A DNA stretch of 64,000 nt from a virus, in IMG/VR virus record IMGVR_UViG_3300042502_001732, positions 1 to 64,000 of that record; one strand, written 5' to 3'. The translations under genes and the position numbers were made by a program. Below are positions 52,110 through 61,129 of this stretch, in pieces (the first letter of the stretch is position 1; every line of letters starts with the position of its first letter). The notes beneath the pieces were generated by a model. That model saw nothing but the letters and a program-made list of their open reading frames with translations. It had not been told where the DNA came from and ran no database searches.

Positions 52110-53252
52110 ATGTCTCAATTGTGCCAAATAAGTCCGATATCAGCATTCATGTCAACGAATTTAAATTCAAAGATAGAATGTTTTCAGCAATTGGGAGAGC
52201 GTATCATGAGAATGTTGGGACATCCAATTATAAATGTAGAAATTCATCCTGATCAATTATATGATTCTATTTCAATGGCAGTTGAGTTTTTTACAAAGTA
52301 TGCTGGTTACACTCAAGAATATTTGATATTTGATAGTAATTTATACGAATCAAACAAAGGTATAAGGCTTGATCATTTATTTACAGTTGCAAATACTGGA
52401 TTTACATTGAGTCAAAAATTACAACAACCAAATAGATCAAATCCAGATTTTACTGTTGATATTCCAGAAGCATTGTATGTATCATTATCTTCAATTCCAC
52501 AATCTTATTTTTCAGCGAGTAGTGCATTGAGTTCTGCAGTTGCATCAGATGGAATTTACGAAATGCAAATAATTAACTCTGAAATATATAATCAATTTAT
52601 ATCATACAATCCTCAGCTGAGTGCGCATTTTAAAATGTCTCCTCAAAGAAAGATATCTTCTCAATGTCAAAACATAGAAAATGCAACTCAATACAATAAC
52701 ATGTTTGATTATGATGTGATGGATTATAGAAAAGTAATGTCTGTTACTGATTTTGAAGAAGGAAGCAATCAAGGTATAAATACATTATTCACCTTAGAAC
52801 AAACACTTGCACAACAAACATATTTTAGTTATGCTATGGGTAATTATGGTTTTGATTTACTTTCATGGCATACTATGAAAGATTGGATTGAAACAAGAGA
52901 AAAGCTTTTAGCAATTCGTAGAGATATACATTTTGATGCAAGAACACAATATCTAAAATTCTATCCGCAACCAAAAAATACAAGATTCTATGGTGTAATT
53001 TCTTGTTATGTTGAAAGACCAATAAGAGACATAATCAAAGAAAAATGGGTATTGGAATACAGTGTAGCATTAGCTAAAGTAATGTGGGGAAGAATCCTTA
53101 CAAAAATAACAGGAGTTTCATTACTTGGTGGTGGAAATTTCAACGGTGATACTATTCTCGCAGAAGGTATCAGAGAAAAAGAAGCATTGGAAACAATGTT
53201 GGTCGAAGGTGGATACGGAGATTTTGCACCTGTCTCGCTACTAGTTGGATAA
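52110..53252 (+). CDS. 13: Neck protein, T4 gp13-like
   Basis: 380 residues (T4 gp13 is 309). STNLNSKIECFQQLGERIMR, GHPIINVEIHPDQLYDSISM and the C-terminal WVLEYSVALAKVMWGRILTK with SLLGGGNFNGDTILAEG match the conserved ends of gp13-family neck proteins. A Ser-rich central insertion may be exposed. It seals the packaged head and joins it to the tail. The portal gene lies upstream and the head-completion gene downstream. Confidence 0.72.
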   Translation: MSQLCQISPISAFMSTNLNSKIECFQQLGERIMRMLGHPIINVEIHPDQLYDSISMAVEFFTKYAGYTQEYLIFDSNLYESNKGIRLDHLFTVANTGFTLSQKLQQPNRSNPDFTVDIPEALYVSLSSIPQSYFSASSALSSAVASDGIYEMQIINSEIYNQFISYNPQLSAHFKMSPQRKISSQCQNIENATQYNNMFDYDVMDYRKVMSVTDFEEGSNQGINTLFTLEQTLAQQTYFSYAMGNYGFDLLSWHTMKDWIETREKLLAIRRDIHFDARTQYLKFYPQPKNTRFYGVISCYVERPIRDIIKEKWVLEYSVALAKVMWGRILTKITGVSLLGGGNFNGDTILAEGIREKEALETMLVEGGYGDFAPVSLLVG

Positions 53253-53253
53253 T

Positions 53254-53706
53254 ATGCTTCCTTTAAAAAGAGACAAAAGATTCCGTCAAGGAATTTACAA
53301 ACCAAAAAATCCTAAAAAATTTATTGGAACTACTGCAATTTATCGTAGTGGTTTAGAATGTAAGTTTTTTATGTTTTGTGACAATAATAGTAATGTTATA
53401 AAATGGGGAAGTGAAAATATAATAATACCTTACGTTTCAAAAATTGATGGAAAGTGGCACAAGTATTATGTGGATAATTATGTTGAAATAATGGAAGGAA
53501 CTAAATTAGTGAAATATTTAGTGGAAATAAAACCACACAAACAGACTTTAAAACCAGAAGCGAAGCAGGGAAAACGAAAAAGTAGTTTGCTGTATGAACA
53601 AACACAATGGATCATAAATCACGAAGGTAAATGGCCAGCAGCTAGAAAATTTTGTGAAAGTAAAGGATGGAAGTTCCTTATTTTAACAGAGAAGGAATTG
53701 AATTAA
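53254..53706 (+). CDS. 4: Head completion nuclease, T4 gp4-like
   Basis: 150 residues from ATG 53254, the length of T4 gp4. GTTAIYRSGLECKFFMFCD, VIKWGSENIIIPYVSKIDGK, HKYYVDNYVEI and KYLVEIKPHKQT carry the PD-(D/E)xK-like nuclease residues (E, D, E-x-K) of the TnsA-like gp4 family. In T4, gp4 is needed for joining heads to tails. Begins one base after the upstream stop. Confidence 0.85.
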   Translation: MLPLKRDKRFRQGIYKPKNPKKFIGTTAIYRSGLECKFFMFCDNNSNVIKWGSENIIIPYVSKIDGKWHKYYVDNYVEIMEGTKLVKYLVEIKPHKQTLKPEAKQGKRKSSLLYEQTQWIINHEGKWPAARKFCESKGWKFLILTEKELN

Positions 53707-53717
53707 AAATTCTTTTA

Positions 53718-53724
53718 ATAAATA
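53718..53724 (+). promoter_or_regulatory. Late promoter element ATAAATA
   Basis: ATAAATA, 6 nt, ATG 53731. Confidence 0.6.
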
Positions 53725-53730
53725 AGATAA

Positions 53731-55719
53731 ATGAGGATTTTTACGGAAAATGTCAATTTTATCTCCACATCGGGGGATAAAAATATTCTTCAAATAGAAA
53801 ATTATGAAGAAGTATTTTTTGATGTTTATGAAATATCAATAAATGGTAAAAAATTCATTTCTGAAAAAATAGGAGAATATGAAAAAAAACCTATTGTAAA
53901 AATACCCGTGGAAATCGACGGGATTAAAAAAGAATACCCATTTATATTAAACGAAGGTAAATTTCAAATAGTGTTCAATGAACAAAATGAATTGATTCAA
54001 GAATCTGTAGAAGAAAATATTCCAGCGATAACTGAAGAATTTGATGAGGTTGAAGAATATTCCAAAGAATCGTTTGAAAAAGAACTCATAGATATTCAAG
54101 AAAAGAAAAATAAAATTCTGGAATATATAGAAAATGTTAAAAAAACTGCAAAACAGCAAACTGATGAATATAATAAAAACCAGTTAAAAATTCTAGAACA
54201 GCAAAAAGAAGAAAATAAAAAAGAATTAAAATCTTTATTGGAATCTTCTAAGCAATCATGGTTTGAAGAATTTGTCGATGTATCAGATAAAATTAAAAAA
54301 GAATTATTTGATAGATTGAATATTAATAATTCTGAAATTTATGAATCAATTGATTTGAAATTAGAAATCATTTCTGATGATTTTAAGAAATTAATTGAAG
54401 AAGATTTTTCAAATACCGAAAAAATATTTGAAAATAAAATAAAAGAATTAATAACAGAAATTTATAATAATCAGGTTATCAAAGTCATCAACGATGGTAT
54501 TGATAAAATTTCACAACAATCAGAAGTTTCTTTTGAAAATATAAAAAATGATTTTGATTTGGCTCTTTCTGAAAAAGCAACCAGCGTTGATTTAAAAAAT
54601 GTCGAAGATAAGTTAGAAACTGAAATTTTATCAGTACAAAAAGAATCAATTGAATTACACGATTTAATTTCAAAAAGCGTATCATCAAATAAAAAATCAA
54701 TAACATATATTGAAAATAAAATTGATGAAACTCAAAAAGAATTAAAAGAGAACATCATAAAAATAATTGATGAAAAGATCGAAGAAAACGAAGATAGCAT
54801 AACAACATATTACAATGAAAAACTTGACGTTGTTGAAAATAAACTTATAGATCTTTCAGACGAAAACAGACAGTATTTCATTGGATTGATAAACGAAAGC
54901 AGAGATAATCTCTTAAAAGAAATCAAATCCATTAAAGAAAATAAAGCAATAGAATATATTGTTGAAAATAAAAAAACTGGGGAAAAGAAAGAAATTGATA
55001 TTAATTCAATAAAAAGCGATCTCCAGAAAGAAATATCAAATAAAATCTCAAATGAGATAATCTCTCTTAGAAAATATACAGCATATCATGGCGGCGGTGG
55101 AGGTACTGTAGCTCAACAATTTGCAGATGGTGGAACCATGAACGGATCATTGAATATCAATGGTCAAATATTAAGTGGTGGTGTTGATATAGCTACATTA
55201 TTTACAATTGGGGGAACTTCAAATTTCGCAACTTATGATTTTGTAAATAATAATTTTTTAAATTTATCAGGAGGTATAATTACTGGAAGTACACGCTTCA
55301 ACAGTAATGTAACAATTTACGGTAATCTTACCGCTACTGGCACTACAACATTTAACAATACGATATTCTCTGTTACAAGTGCATTAAGTGTTGTTCATAT
55401 AGGTGAGGGTCCAGCAGTGTGGGTAGGTAATAGCGGCCTTGGTGATATAGCTTCTTTCAATGATATAGATACAGGGCTTGAAGTATTACACGTTGGCGGT
55501 AGTAACGGCGCATTCCCCAATGTCGGCGTAAAGACTAGTACACCTAATGTTGATTTTACGGTTAATGGTCAAATTAGCGCTTCCAATACAATTTGGAGTT
55601 CTGGTGGTAATTCTAATAACTGGAATAGTACTTATAGTATGGTAAACGCTTTAAGTGCTACATGGAGTTTAGGTCCTGATGACTCAAATACAATTATAGG
55701 TCTTTCAATCTTTTTATAA
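53731..55719 (+). CDS. Tail fibre protein with long coiled coil
   Basis: 662 residues. An N-terminal globular part of about 110 residues is followed by a long Glu/Lys heptad region (to about residue 445), a Gly hinge (HGGGGGTVAQ) and a C-terminal strand-rich tip with repeated NGSLNINGQ, YGNLTATGTTTFNN and VNGQISASNT motifs typical of phage fibre shafts before a peptidase S74-type end, which is missing here. Probably a trimeric fibre; attachment and receptor unknown. Confidence 0.78.
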   Translation: MRIFTENVNFISTSGDKNILQIENYEEVFFDVYEISINGKKFISEKIGEYEKKPIVKIPVEIDGIKKEYPFILNEGKFQIVFNEQNELIQESVEENIPAITEEFDEVEEYSKESFEKELIDIQEKKNKILEYIENVKKTAKQQTDEYNKNQLKILEQQKEENKKELKSLLESSKQSWFEEFVDVSDKIKKELFDRLNINNSEIYESIDLKLEIISDDFKKLIEEDFSNTEKIFENKIKELITEIYNNQVIKVINDGIDKISQQSEVSFENIKNDFDLALSEKATSVDLKNVEDKLETEILSVQKESIELHDLISKSVSSNKKSITYIENKIDETQKELKENIIKIIDEKIEENEDSITTYYNEKLDVVENKLIDLSDENRQYFIGLINESRDNLLKEIKSIKENKAIEYIVENKKTGEKKEIDINSIKSDLQKEISNKISNEIISLRKYTAYHGGGGGTVAQQFADGGTMNGSLNINGQILSGGVDIATLFTIGGTSNFATYDFVNNNFLNLSGGIITGSTRFNSNVTIYGNLTATGTTTFNNTIFSVTSALSVVHIGEGPAVWVGNSGLGDIASFNDIDTGLEVLHVGGSNGAFPNVGVKTSTPNVDFTVNGQISASNTIWSSGGNSNNWNSTYSMVNALSATWSLGPDDSNTIIGLSIFL

Positions 55720-55724
55720 AAAAA

Positions 55725-55731
55725 ATAAATA
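55725..55731 (+). promoter_or_regulatory. Late promoter element ATAAATA
   Basis: ATAAATA, 5 nt, ATG 55737. Confidence 0.55.
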
Positions 55732-55736
55732 AAATC

Positions 55737-56102
55737 ATGGCAACATATACAAAGCAATTATTATCACAAAGCACAAATGGCAAGTCTATTGTTATAGCTG
55801 CCAGTGGTGCTAACACTACAACAATACACACAACACAAGCATCATCAAGTGTAGTTGATGAGGTGTGGTTATACGCTACAAACTCTACAACATCAGATAT
55901 AATGTTTAATTTATTATATGGAGGTACAGATTTTTCAACTGATATTTTATTTGAAGGTGTTATTGAGGCTTATGCTGGAAATACATTAATCTGCCCTGGT
56001 TTAATTTTACAAGGAGATGGAACTACGGGATCTTCTATATATGGAAATGCTAGTGTATTGAGTGGCATTAATGTTTTTGGCTATGTAAATAGGATAAGTT
56101 AA
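55737..56102 (+). CDS. Small virion/fibre-associated protein
   Basis: 121 residues, Ser/Thr/Gly-rich and strand-rich (KSIVIAASGANTTTIHTTQ, VWLYATNSTTSDIMFNLLYG), like the small beta-sandwich proteins found beside fibre genes in aquatic T4-like phages. It ends 1 bp before the BspA-repeat protein and shares its late promoter. Function inferred from composition only. Confidence 0.6.
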   Translation: MATYTKQLLSQSTNGKSIVIAASGANTTTIHTTQASSSVVDEVWLYATNSTTSDIMFNLLYGGTDFSTDILFEGVIEAYAGNTLICPGLILQGDGTTGSSIYGNASVLSGINVFGYVNRIS

Positions 56103-56103
56103 T

Positions 56104-58773
56104 ATGAGTATTCGTTACGGAAATAAAGTTGGACCGTTAGTCTCACGTAAGTCTTCTTTTTTTAAAAAGGATAGATTTGATCGACTGCGTATAAAACAAC
56201 CAACAGCAGCAGCAACTCCAGCCACACCGTCTCCATGGGTTCGTCCTGCTGATTGGTTGACAATGCCGACTATAATATCTTCAGAGCAAAAAATAGCTTT
56301 GTTGATGCCAGTGTTTCCGCAACAATCTAACTTTCTCGCTTTTACAATATCTGGAGCATATACAGTTGATTGGGGTGATGGTGTAACAGAAAATGTTGCA
56401 TCTGGTGTTAAAGCTCAACATGAATACTCTTATACCGACCCAGATTTAAATGCCACCGTTGCAAGTGATGGTTATAAAATGGCAGTTGTAGTCATTACTC
56501 CTCAAGCTGGTCAAAATATAACAAGTGTAAACTTTAACCAAAAGTATGCACAAGCAGGATCTACATTTCCCGATTCATCTCCTATATTAGAAATAGCTTT
56601 ATCTTGCCCAAGTTTAACAGGTTTAACTCTTGGTAATACAACCGCTTCTTTGGCTTTTTGTAAAAATTTAGTTAGTTTCACTGGAGTCAATATAGGATTA
56701 TTAACTGACTTATCTAGTTCATTTGCAAATTTAGTTTCATTAAAAAATGTATCTTTTAATGATCTTACTAATATTACTAATATGAGTAGTATGTTTCGGA
56801 GTTGCTCTTCTCTTACAACAGTACCGCTTTTTAATACAGAGAATGTTATTAATATGACTAGTATGTTTCAGAGTTGCACTGCTCTTACAAGCGTACCTCT
56901 GTTTAATACATCAGCTGTTACTAGTATGAGTGGTATGTTTAGTAGTTGCACTGCTCTTACAAGCGTACCTCTGTTTAATACATCAGCTGTTACTAGTATG
57001 AGTAGTATGTTTAATGGCTGCACTACTCTTACAACTGTACCGCTTTTTAATACAGGGGCCGTTACTAATATGGGTAGTATGTTTAATAGTTGTACTACTC
57101 TTACAACTGTACCGCTTTTTAATACAGGGGCCGTTACTAATATGGGTAGTATGTTTGCCTCTTGTTCCCGTCTTCAGACTGTACCATTATTTAACACGCA
57201 AAATGTTACTACTATGGGAGGTGCTTTTCCACCAAATGGAATGTTTTCTGGCTGTAGATCACTTATAACTGTACCACTATTCAATACAGTAGCTGTTACT
57301 GATATGGGTGGTATGTTTTTTAGTTGCTTTTCTCTTACAAGTGTACCGCTTTTTAATACAGTAGCTGTTACTAGGATGTCTTTTATGTTTGCTAGTTGTT
57401 CCTCACTTACAAGTGTACCACTATTCAATACAGCAGCTGTACAATTCATAAATAATATGTTTGCTAGTTGTTCCTCACTTACAACTGTACCACTATTCAA
57501 TACAGCAGCTGTTACTAATATGAATAGTATGTTTAATAGTTGCACTACTCTTACAACCGTACCGTTATTCAATACATCAGCTGCTACTGATATGGGTAGT
57601 ATGTTTTCTAGTTGCACTACTCTTACAACCGTACCGTTATTCAATACAGTAGCTGTTACTAGTATGAGTGGTATGTTTAGTAGTTGCACTGCTCTTACAA
57701 GCGTACCGTTATTCAATACAGTAGCTGTTACTAGTATGAGTAGTATGTTTAGTAGTTGCACTGCTCTTACAAGCGTACCTCTGTTTAATACATCAGCCGT
57801 ACAATTGATGAATAGTATGTTTAGTGGTTGCTCTTCTCTTACAAGTGTACCGTTATTCAATACAGCAGCTGTTACTAATATGAATAGTATGTTTTCTAAT
57901 TGCACTACTCTTACAAGTGTACCTCTGTTTAATACAGCAGCTGTTATTGATATGTCTAGTATGTTTAATGGTTGTACTTCTCTTACAACTGTACCACTGT
58001 TTAATACAGCAGCTGTTACTAGTATGAGTAATATGTTTAACGGTTGTACTTCTCTTACAACTGTACCGTTATTAATTTCAGGTGCTGGAACAAATACAGG
58101 AAAGTTTGGTGGTATTTTTGCAAGTTGTATATCACTTACAAGAGCAGCATTGAATGGTTCTGAATATTCAATAAGTTATAGTGGTTGTAAATTATCAAAA
58201 GAAGAATTAGAATCTATATTCAATTATCTAGACACAATAGGTGCTGCTTCTCAAACAATAACAGTATCAAATAATTGGGGAGCGCCGACACCTGTAACTC
58301 TTACAGGAACTACAACTGTTGGTAGCACAACAATAAGCATGGCAAACACCACTGGTATTGCTGTAGGTATGCAAATTACAGGAACAGGATCACCTCTTAC
58401 ATCAACTAGAGCAGTAACATTTACCGATGCAGGTGATTTAGTCAACCTTGCAAGTCATGGATTAAGTAATGGAGATGAAGTTTCTTTTGCAACTAGAGTA
58501 ACAACGACTGGTATTGTTATTAATACGATTTATTATGTAGTTAATGCTACGGCAGGTACATTTCAAGTAGCAGCAACTCTAGGTGGTCCAGCATTAGCAT
58601 TAACGACAAACGGTTCTGGAACCTTACGCTATCGTACACAGGTTGTATCAATTAACCCCAACGTAAGCATCACAGTATCACGACAAATGGCTGCGGGGGG
58701 TGCAAATAGTTTAACATTTAGACAATTAAGAACTGGAACAGCCCTATTAAAAGGCTGGGCAGTAACAGCATAA
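56104..58773 (+). CDS. BspA-type leucine-rich-repeat adhesin
   Basis: 889 residues. After a basic N-terminus there is a PKD-like domain (YTVDWGDGVTENV), then about 17 copies of a 24-residue repeat, consensus LTSVPLFNTxAVTxMxxMFxSCT, the BspA/DUF285 type seen in bacterial surface proteins. A phage-type C-terminal domain follows (SHGLSNGDEVSF, IYYVVNATAGTFQVA). The stacked repeats would make a rigid solenoid; host-receptor binding is the likely role. A long antisense frame over the repeats is an artefact. Confidence 0.8.
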   Translation: MSIRYGNKVGPLVSRKSSFFKKDRFDRLRIKQPTAAATPATPSPWVRPADWLTMPTIISSEQKIALLMPVFPQQSNFLAFTISGAYTVDWGDGVTENVASGVKAQHEYSYTDPDLNATVASDGYKMAVVVITPQAGQNITSVNFNQKYAQAGSTFPDSSPILEIALSCPSLTGLTLGNTTASLAFCKNLVSFTGVNIGLLTDLSSSFANLVSLKNVSFNDLTNITNMSSMFRSCSSLTTVPLFNTENVINMTSMFQSCTALTSVPLFNTSAVTSMSGMFSSCTALTSVPLFNTSAVTSMSSMFNGCTTLTTVPLFNTGAVTNMGSMFNSCTTLTTVPLFNTGAVTNMGSMFASCSRLQTVPLFNTQNVTTMGGAFPPNGMFSGCRSLITVPLFNTVAVTDMGGMFFSCFSLTSVPLFNTVAVTRMSFMFASCSSLTSVPLFNTAAVQFINNMFASCSSLTTVPLFNTAAVTNMNSMFNSCTTLTTVPLFNTSAATDMGSMFSSCTTLTTVPLFNTVAVTSMSGMFSSCTALTSVPLFNTVAVTSMSSMFSSCTALTSVPLFNTSAVQLMNSMFSGCSSLTSVPLFNTAAVTNMNSMFSNCTTLTSVPLFNTAAVIDMSSMFNGCTSLTTVPLFNTAAVTSMSNMFNGCTSLTTVPLLISGAGTNTGKFGGIFASCISLTRAALNGSEYSISYSGCKLSKEELESIFNYLDTIGAASQTITVSNNWGAPTPVTLTGTTTVGSTTISMANTTGIAVGMQITGTGSPLTSTRAVTFTDAGDLVNLASHGLSNGDEVSFATRVTTTGIVINTIYYVVNATAGTFQVAATLGGPALALTTNGSGTLRYRTQVVSINPNVSITVSRQMAAGGANSLTFRQLRTGTALLKGWAVTA
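56811..58080 (+). repeat. 72-bp tandem repeats of the BspA-type region
   Basis: Units of 72 bp (24 codons) recur about 17 times, sharing words like CTTACAA-GTACC and TTTAATACA. Several neighbouring units are almost identical at DNA level, for example those starting near 56881 and 56953. One unit carries an in-frame insertion (near 57220). Confidence 0.85.
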
Positions 58774-58777
58774 TTTT

Positions 58778-58969
58778 ATGACATCAGGATTTTACAAAAA
58801 AGATAATGAGGAACTTTTCTATGCTCCAAACATAGTAGAAGGAAATGGGTTTGTGTTAGTAGCTCAAGACAAAGATCAATATGAATATCCAGTAGATGGA
58901 TGGTATTGGTTTGATAGTGAAGATGAAGCAGAAGAGGTTTTCAATATTTTTAATGAAAACAAAGTGTAA
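58778..58969 (+). CDS. Small hypothetical late protein
   Basis: 63 residues, acidic and aromatic (GFYKKDNEELFYAPNIVEGN, DGWYWFDSEDEAEEVF). It starts 4 bp after the adhesin stop on the same strand. No motif recognised; may be a fibre chaperone or decoration peptide, which is only a guess from position. Confidence 0.5.
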   Translation: MTSGFYKKDNEELFYAPNIVEGNGFVLVAQDKDQYEYPVDGWYWFDSEDEAEEVFNIFNENKV

Positions 58970-59013
58970 ATTAATAAAGATATTAATAATATTAGATTTT
59001 TTATAATAAAAAG

Positions 59014-59020
59014 ATAAATA
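59014..59020 (+). promoter_or_regulatory. Late promoter element ATAAATA of the head operon
   Basis: ATAAATA, 6 nt, ATG 59027. Confidence 0.6.
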
Positions 59021-59026
59021 ATTTAT

Positions 59027-59692
59027 ATGTTAAAATTAAGATTGATTGCGGAGAACCCAGACCTCTTAGAAAGATTTGAAATTGTTGAAGAACAAGACAA
59101 TTTAAAAAAAGGCAGCTCTTTATATGTAAAAGGTCCATTCATAGGATGTAATCAAGTTAATAAAAATCGTCGCATGTATAATTTAGATGAAACACGCGAA
59201 GAAGTTAATCGTTATATCAGTGAAATGGTAACTCCTGGCAGAGCTATGGGAGAACTCAATCATCCATCAAGTGCTGAAGTTAATCTTGAAAGAGCATGTC
59301 ATTTAGTCACTGAACTTTATGAAAGCGACAATGCTTTTTTCGGCAAAGCTAAAGTTTTATCTACACCAATGGGTCAAATTTTAAGAGCATTGATAAATGA
59401 TGGTGTTAAAGTTGGAATGTCCACAAGAGCATTGGGATCATTGCAAGAAGAATCATCATACAATCTTGTAAAAAACATGAAGCTCGTAGCTATTGATGCA
59501 GTAGCAGATCCATCATTTCCAAAAGCATTTGTTAATGGTATTTTAGAATCAAAACAATGGGTAGTTTCTGATAATGGCAAGTATGAAGAAATTTATGAAA
59601 ATTTTGAAAAATCAATAGGTAAATTACCTAAACATGATATGGGTTCTTATCTTAAAGATCAAATTTTAAAATTTATTAATTCACTTAGTTAA
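59027..59692 (+). CDS. 21: Prohead protease, T4 gp21-like
   Basis: 221 residues (T4 gp21 is 212). The herpes-assemblin-like catalytic set is visible: GELNHPSS (H79), VGMSTRALG (S132) and AIDAVADPS (D157/D161). It cleaves scaffold, internal proteins and gp23 after Glu in L/I-x-E sites. Immediately upstream of the core and capsid genes as in T4. Confidence 0.93.
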   Translation: MLKLRLIAENPDLLERFEIVEEQDNLKKGSSLYVKGPFIGCNQVNKNRRMYNLDETREEVNRYISEMVTPGRAMGELNHPSSAEVNLERACHLVTELYESDNAFFGKAKVLSTPMGQILRALINDGVKVGMSTRALGSLQEESSYNLVKNMKLVAIDAVADPSFPKAFVNGILESKQWVVSDNGKYEEIYENFEKSIGKLPKHDMGSYLKDQILKFINSLS

Positions 59693-59695
59693 ATA
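59689..59695 (+). promoter_or_regulatory. Late promoter element TTAAATA
   Basis: TTAAATA overlapping the gp21 stop codon, 5 nt, ATG 59701. Confidence 0.5.
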
Positions 59696-59700
59696 CTGTT

Positions 59701-60186
59701 ATGCCATTAAAAAAAGGATCATCAGATAAAACAATTTCCGCTAATATAGCAACGGAAATGAAATCTTATAAAAAGACTGGAAAGATCGGAACATCTAAAC
59801 CAAAGTCAGACAAAGCTGCTCAAAAGCAAGCAGTTGCTATTGCATACTCCAAAGCTGGTAAAAGCAAAAAGAAAAAAGAAAAACCAGAAGAAGATGCTGA
59901 ATCCGTTGTCAAGCAAATGAAAAAAAATAACGGAAAGATGTCATTTAAAGGTCCAAAAACAAAAGAACGTAAACATTCTGCACCTCCTGTTAAAGTACAT
60001 AAAACCAAGAAAGGTAAAGGATCTTACAACAGAAATCAAGAATTGCACGAAAATAATGACATTACTGCATTTATTAATTGTATTTTTGAAAAAAATTACA
60101 ACGCTGCGAATAAATATTTAACAGACGTTCTTAATTCAAAGATACAACAACGTATTGAGAATGAACTATCAACTCCCTTATTCTAA
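59701..60186 (+). CDS. Basic prohead core protein (DUF6496-like plus gp68-like end)
   Basis: 161 residues, very Lys-rich. The N-terminus (SDKTISANIATEMKSYKKTG, then QKQAVAIAYSKAGKS) resembles DUF6496. The C-terminus (FINCIFEKNYNAANKYLTDV) resembles the end of small T4-like prohead core proteins gp67/gp68. Lies between protease and scaffold, where core components are expected (in T4, 67 and 68 precede 21). Probably packed in the prohead and cleaved. Confidence 0.65.
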   Translation: MPLKKGSSDKTISANIATEMKSYKKTGKIGTSKPKSDKAAQKQAVAIAYSKAGKSKKKKEKPEEDAESVVKQMKKNNGKMSFKGPKTKERKHSAPPVKVHKTKKGKGSYNRNQELHENNDITAFINCIFEKNYNAANKYLTDVLNSKIQQRIENELSTPLF

Positions 60187-60189
60187 TTT

Positions 60190-61065
60190 ATGAAAATAAC
60201 AGATCTATTAAACGAAGAAGTCGTAAGCGTAATCGGTGAAGAATCACTAGTTGCAATTCAAGAAGCTTTTGAAAAGAAAGTTGAATTAACAACCGAAGCA
60301 GCGCTTATATCACAAGACGAAGTTTATGCTGAAAAACTTGATCAACTTATTCAAGCAATTGATAAAGATCATAGTACAAAGATGAAGAGAGTTGTAGAAG
60401 CTGTTGATGCTGACAGAACTCAAAAACTTCTTAAAGTTGTCAACAAATACGAAAGAGCGTTGAACGAAGATTCAGCTACTTTCAAAAAGCAAATGGTAGG
60501 TGCAGTTAGTGCATATCTTGATGAGTTTTTAGAAGAATCAATTTCAAAAGAAGATTTAGCAACTGCTGTTAAAAACAAAAGCGCATATAATGTTTTAGAA
60601 AAACTTCGCGGTGTTTTAGCTGTTGATTCAGTATTAATGAAAGAGTCTGTTCAAGAAGCTGTTCTTGACGGCAAGACTCAAATTGATAATCTTCAATCTG
60701 AAAATTCAGAATTGAAAAAGCAACTTTCATCATTGCAAGAAAGCTTCAACAATATTAGAGTCAATGCTTTAATTGAAGAGAAAATTTCCAATATGGAAAC
60801 TGAGAAAAAGTCTTTCATAAGAAAGACTCTCAAAGACAAATCATTCGATTTCGTTAATGAAAATTTTGATTATGTTTCTCGTCTTTTTGATAAAAAAGAA
60901 AAAGAAAAAATCAAATCAATCACCGAAGAAGCAAAACAAAAGAAAATGGATGTAGATTTCATTCCAGAATATCAGAAAGTTGTTTCAGAAAGTGTAAATA
61001 ATACAACCGATGATTCATACAACAGCTATGTTGAAGAATTATCAAAAGTTTTCGGTAAGAGATAA
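60190..61065 (+). CDS. 22: Prohead core scaffold, T4 gp22-like
   Basis: 291 residues (T4 gp22 is 269), nearly all helical and highly charged with coiled-coil heptads (IDNLQSENSELKKQLSSLQE). Placement between gp21 and gp23 is as in T4. gp22 forms the core around which gp23 assembles and is then cut to small peptides by gp21; several L-x-E sites are present. The C-terminal YVEELSKVFGK is typical of this family. Confidence 0.88.
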   Translation: MKITDLLNEEVVSVIGEESLVAIQEAFEKKVELTTEAALISQDEVYAEKLDQLIQAIDKDHSTKMKRVVEAVDADRTQKLLKVVNKYERALNEDSATFKKQMVGAVSAYLDEFLEESISKEDLATAVKNKSAYNVLEKLRGVLAVDSVLMKESVQEAVLDGKTQIDNLQSENSELKKQLSSLQESFNNIRVNALIEEKISNMETEKKSFIRKTLKDKSFDFVNENFDYVSRLFDKKEKEKIKSITEEAKQKKMDVDFIPEYQKVVSESVNNTTDDSYNSYVEELSKVFGKR

Positions 61066-61129
61066 TTTTCACCAAGAACCATGAGGTCTTATGACCTGAA
61101 TATAGAAACAGAAAATATACGTAAAACAT
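61066..61129 (+). other. Leader of the capsid gene with a short hairpin
   Basis: 64 bp between gp22 and gp23 without an NTAAATA element at the usual distance. It holds AGGTC-TTAT-GACCT (61084-61097), a 5-bp stem, followed by an A-rich stretch up to the ATG. The capsid gene is therefore read from upstream promoters or by a different signal. Confidence 0.4.

Noticed and set aside
57174-57905. 243-codon minus-strand frame across the LRR repeats
   Set aside because: It is open only because the 72-bp repeat lacks stops in that frame; the plus-strand frame has a recognised repeat fold and a late promoter upstream.
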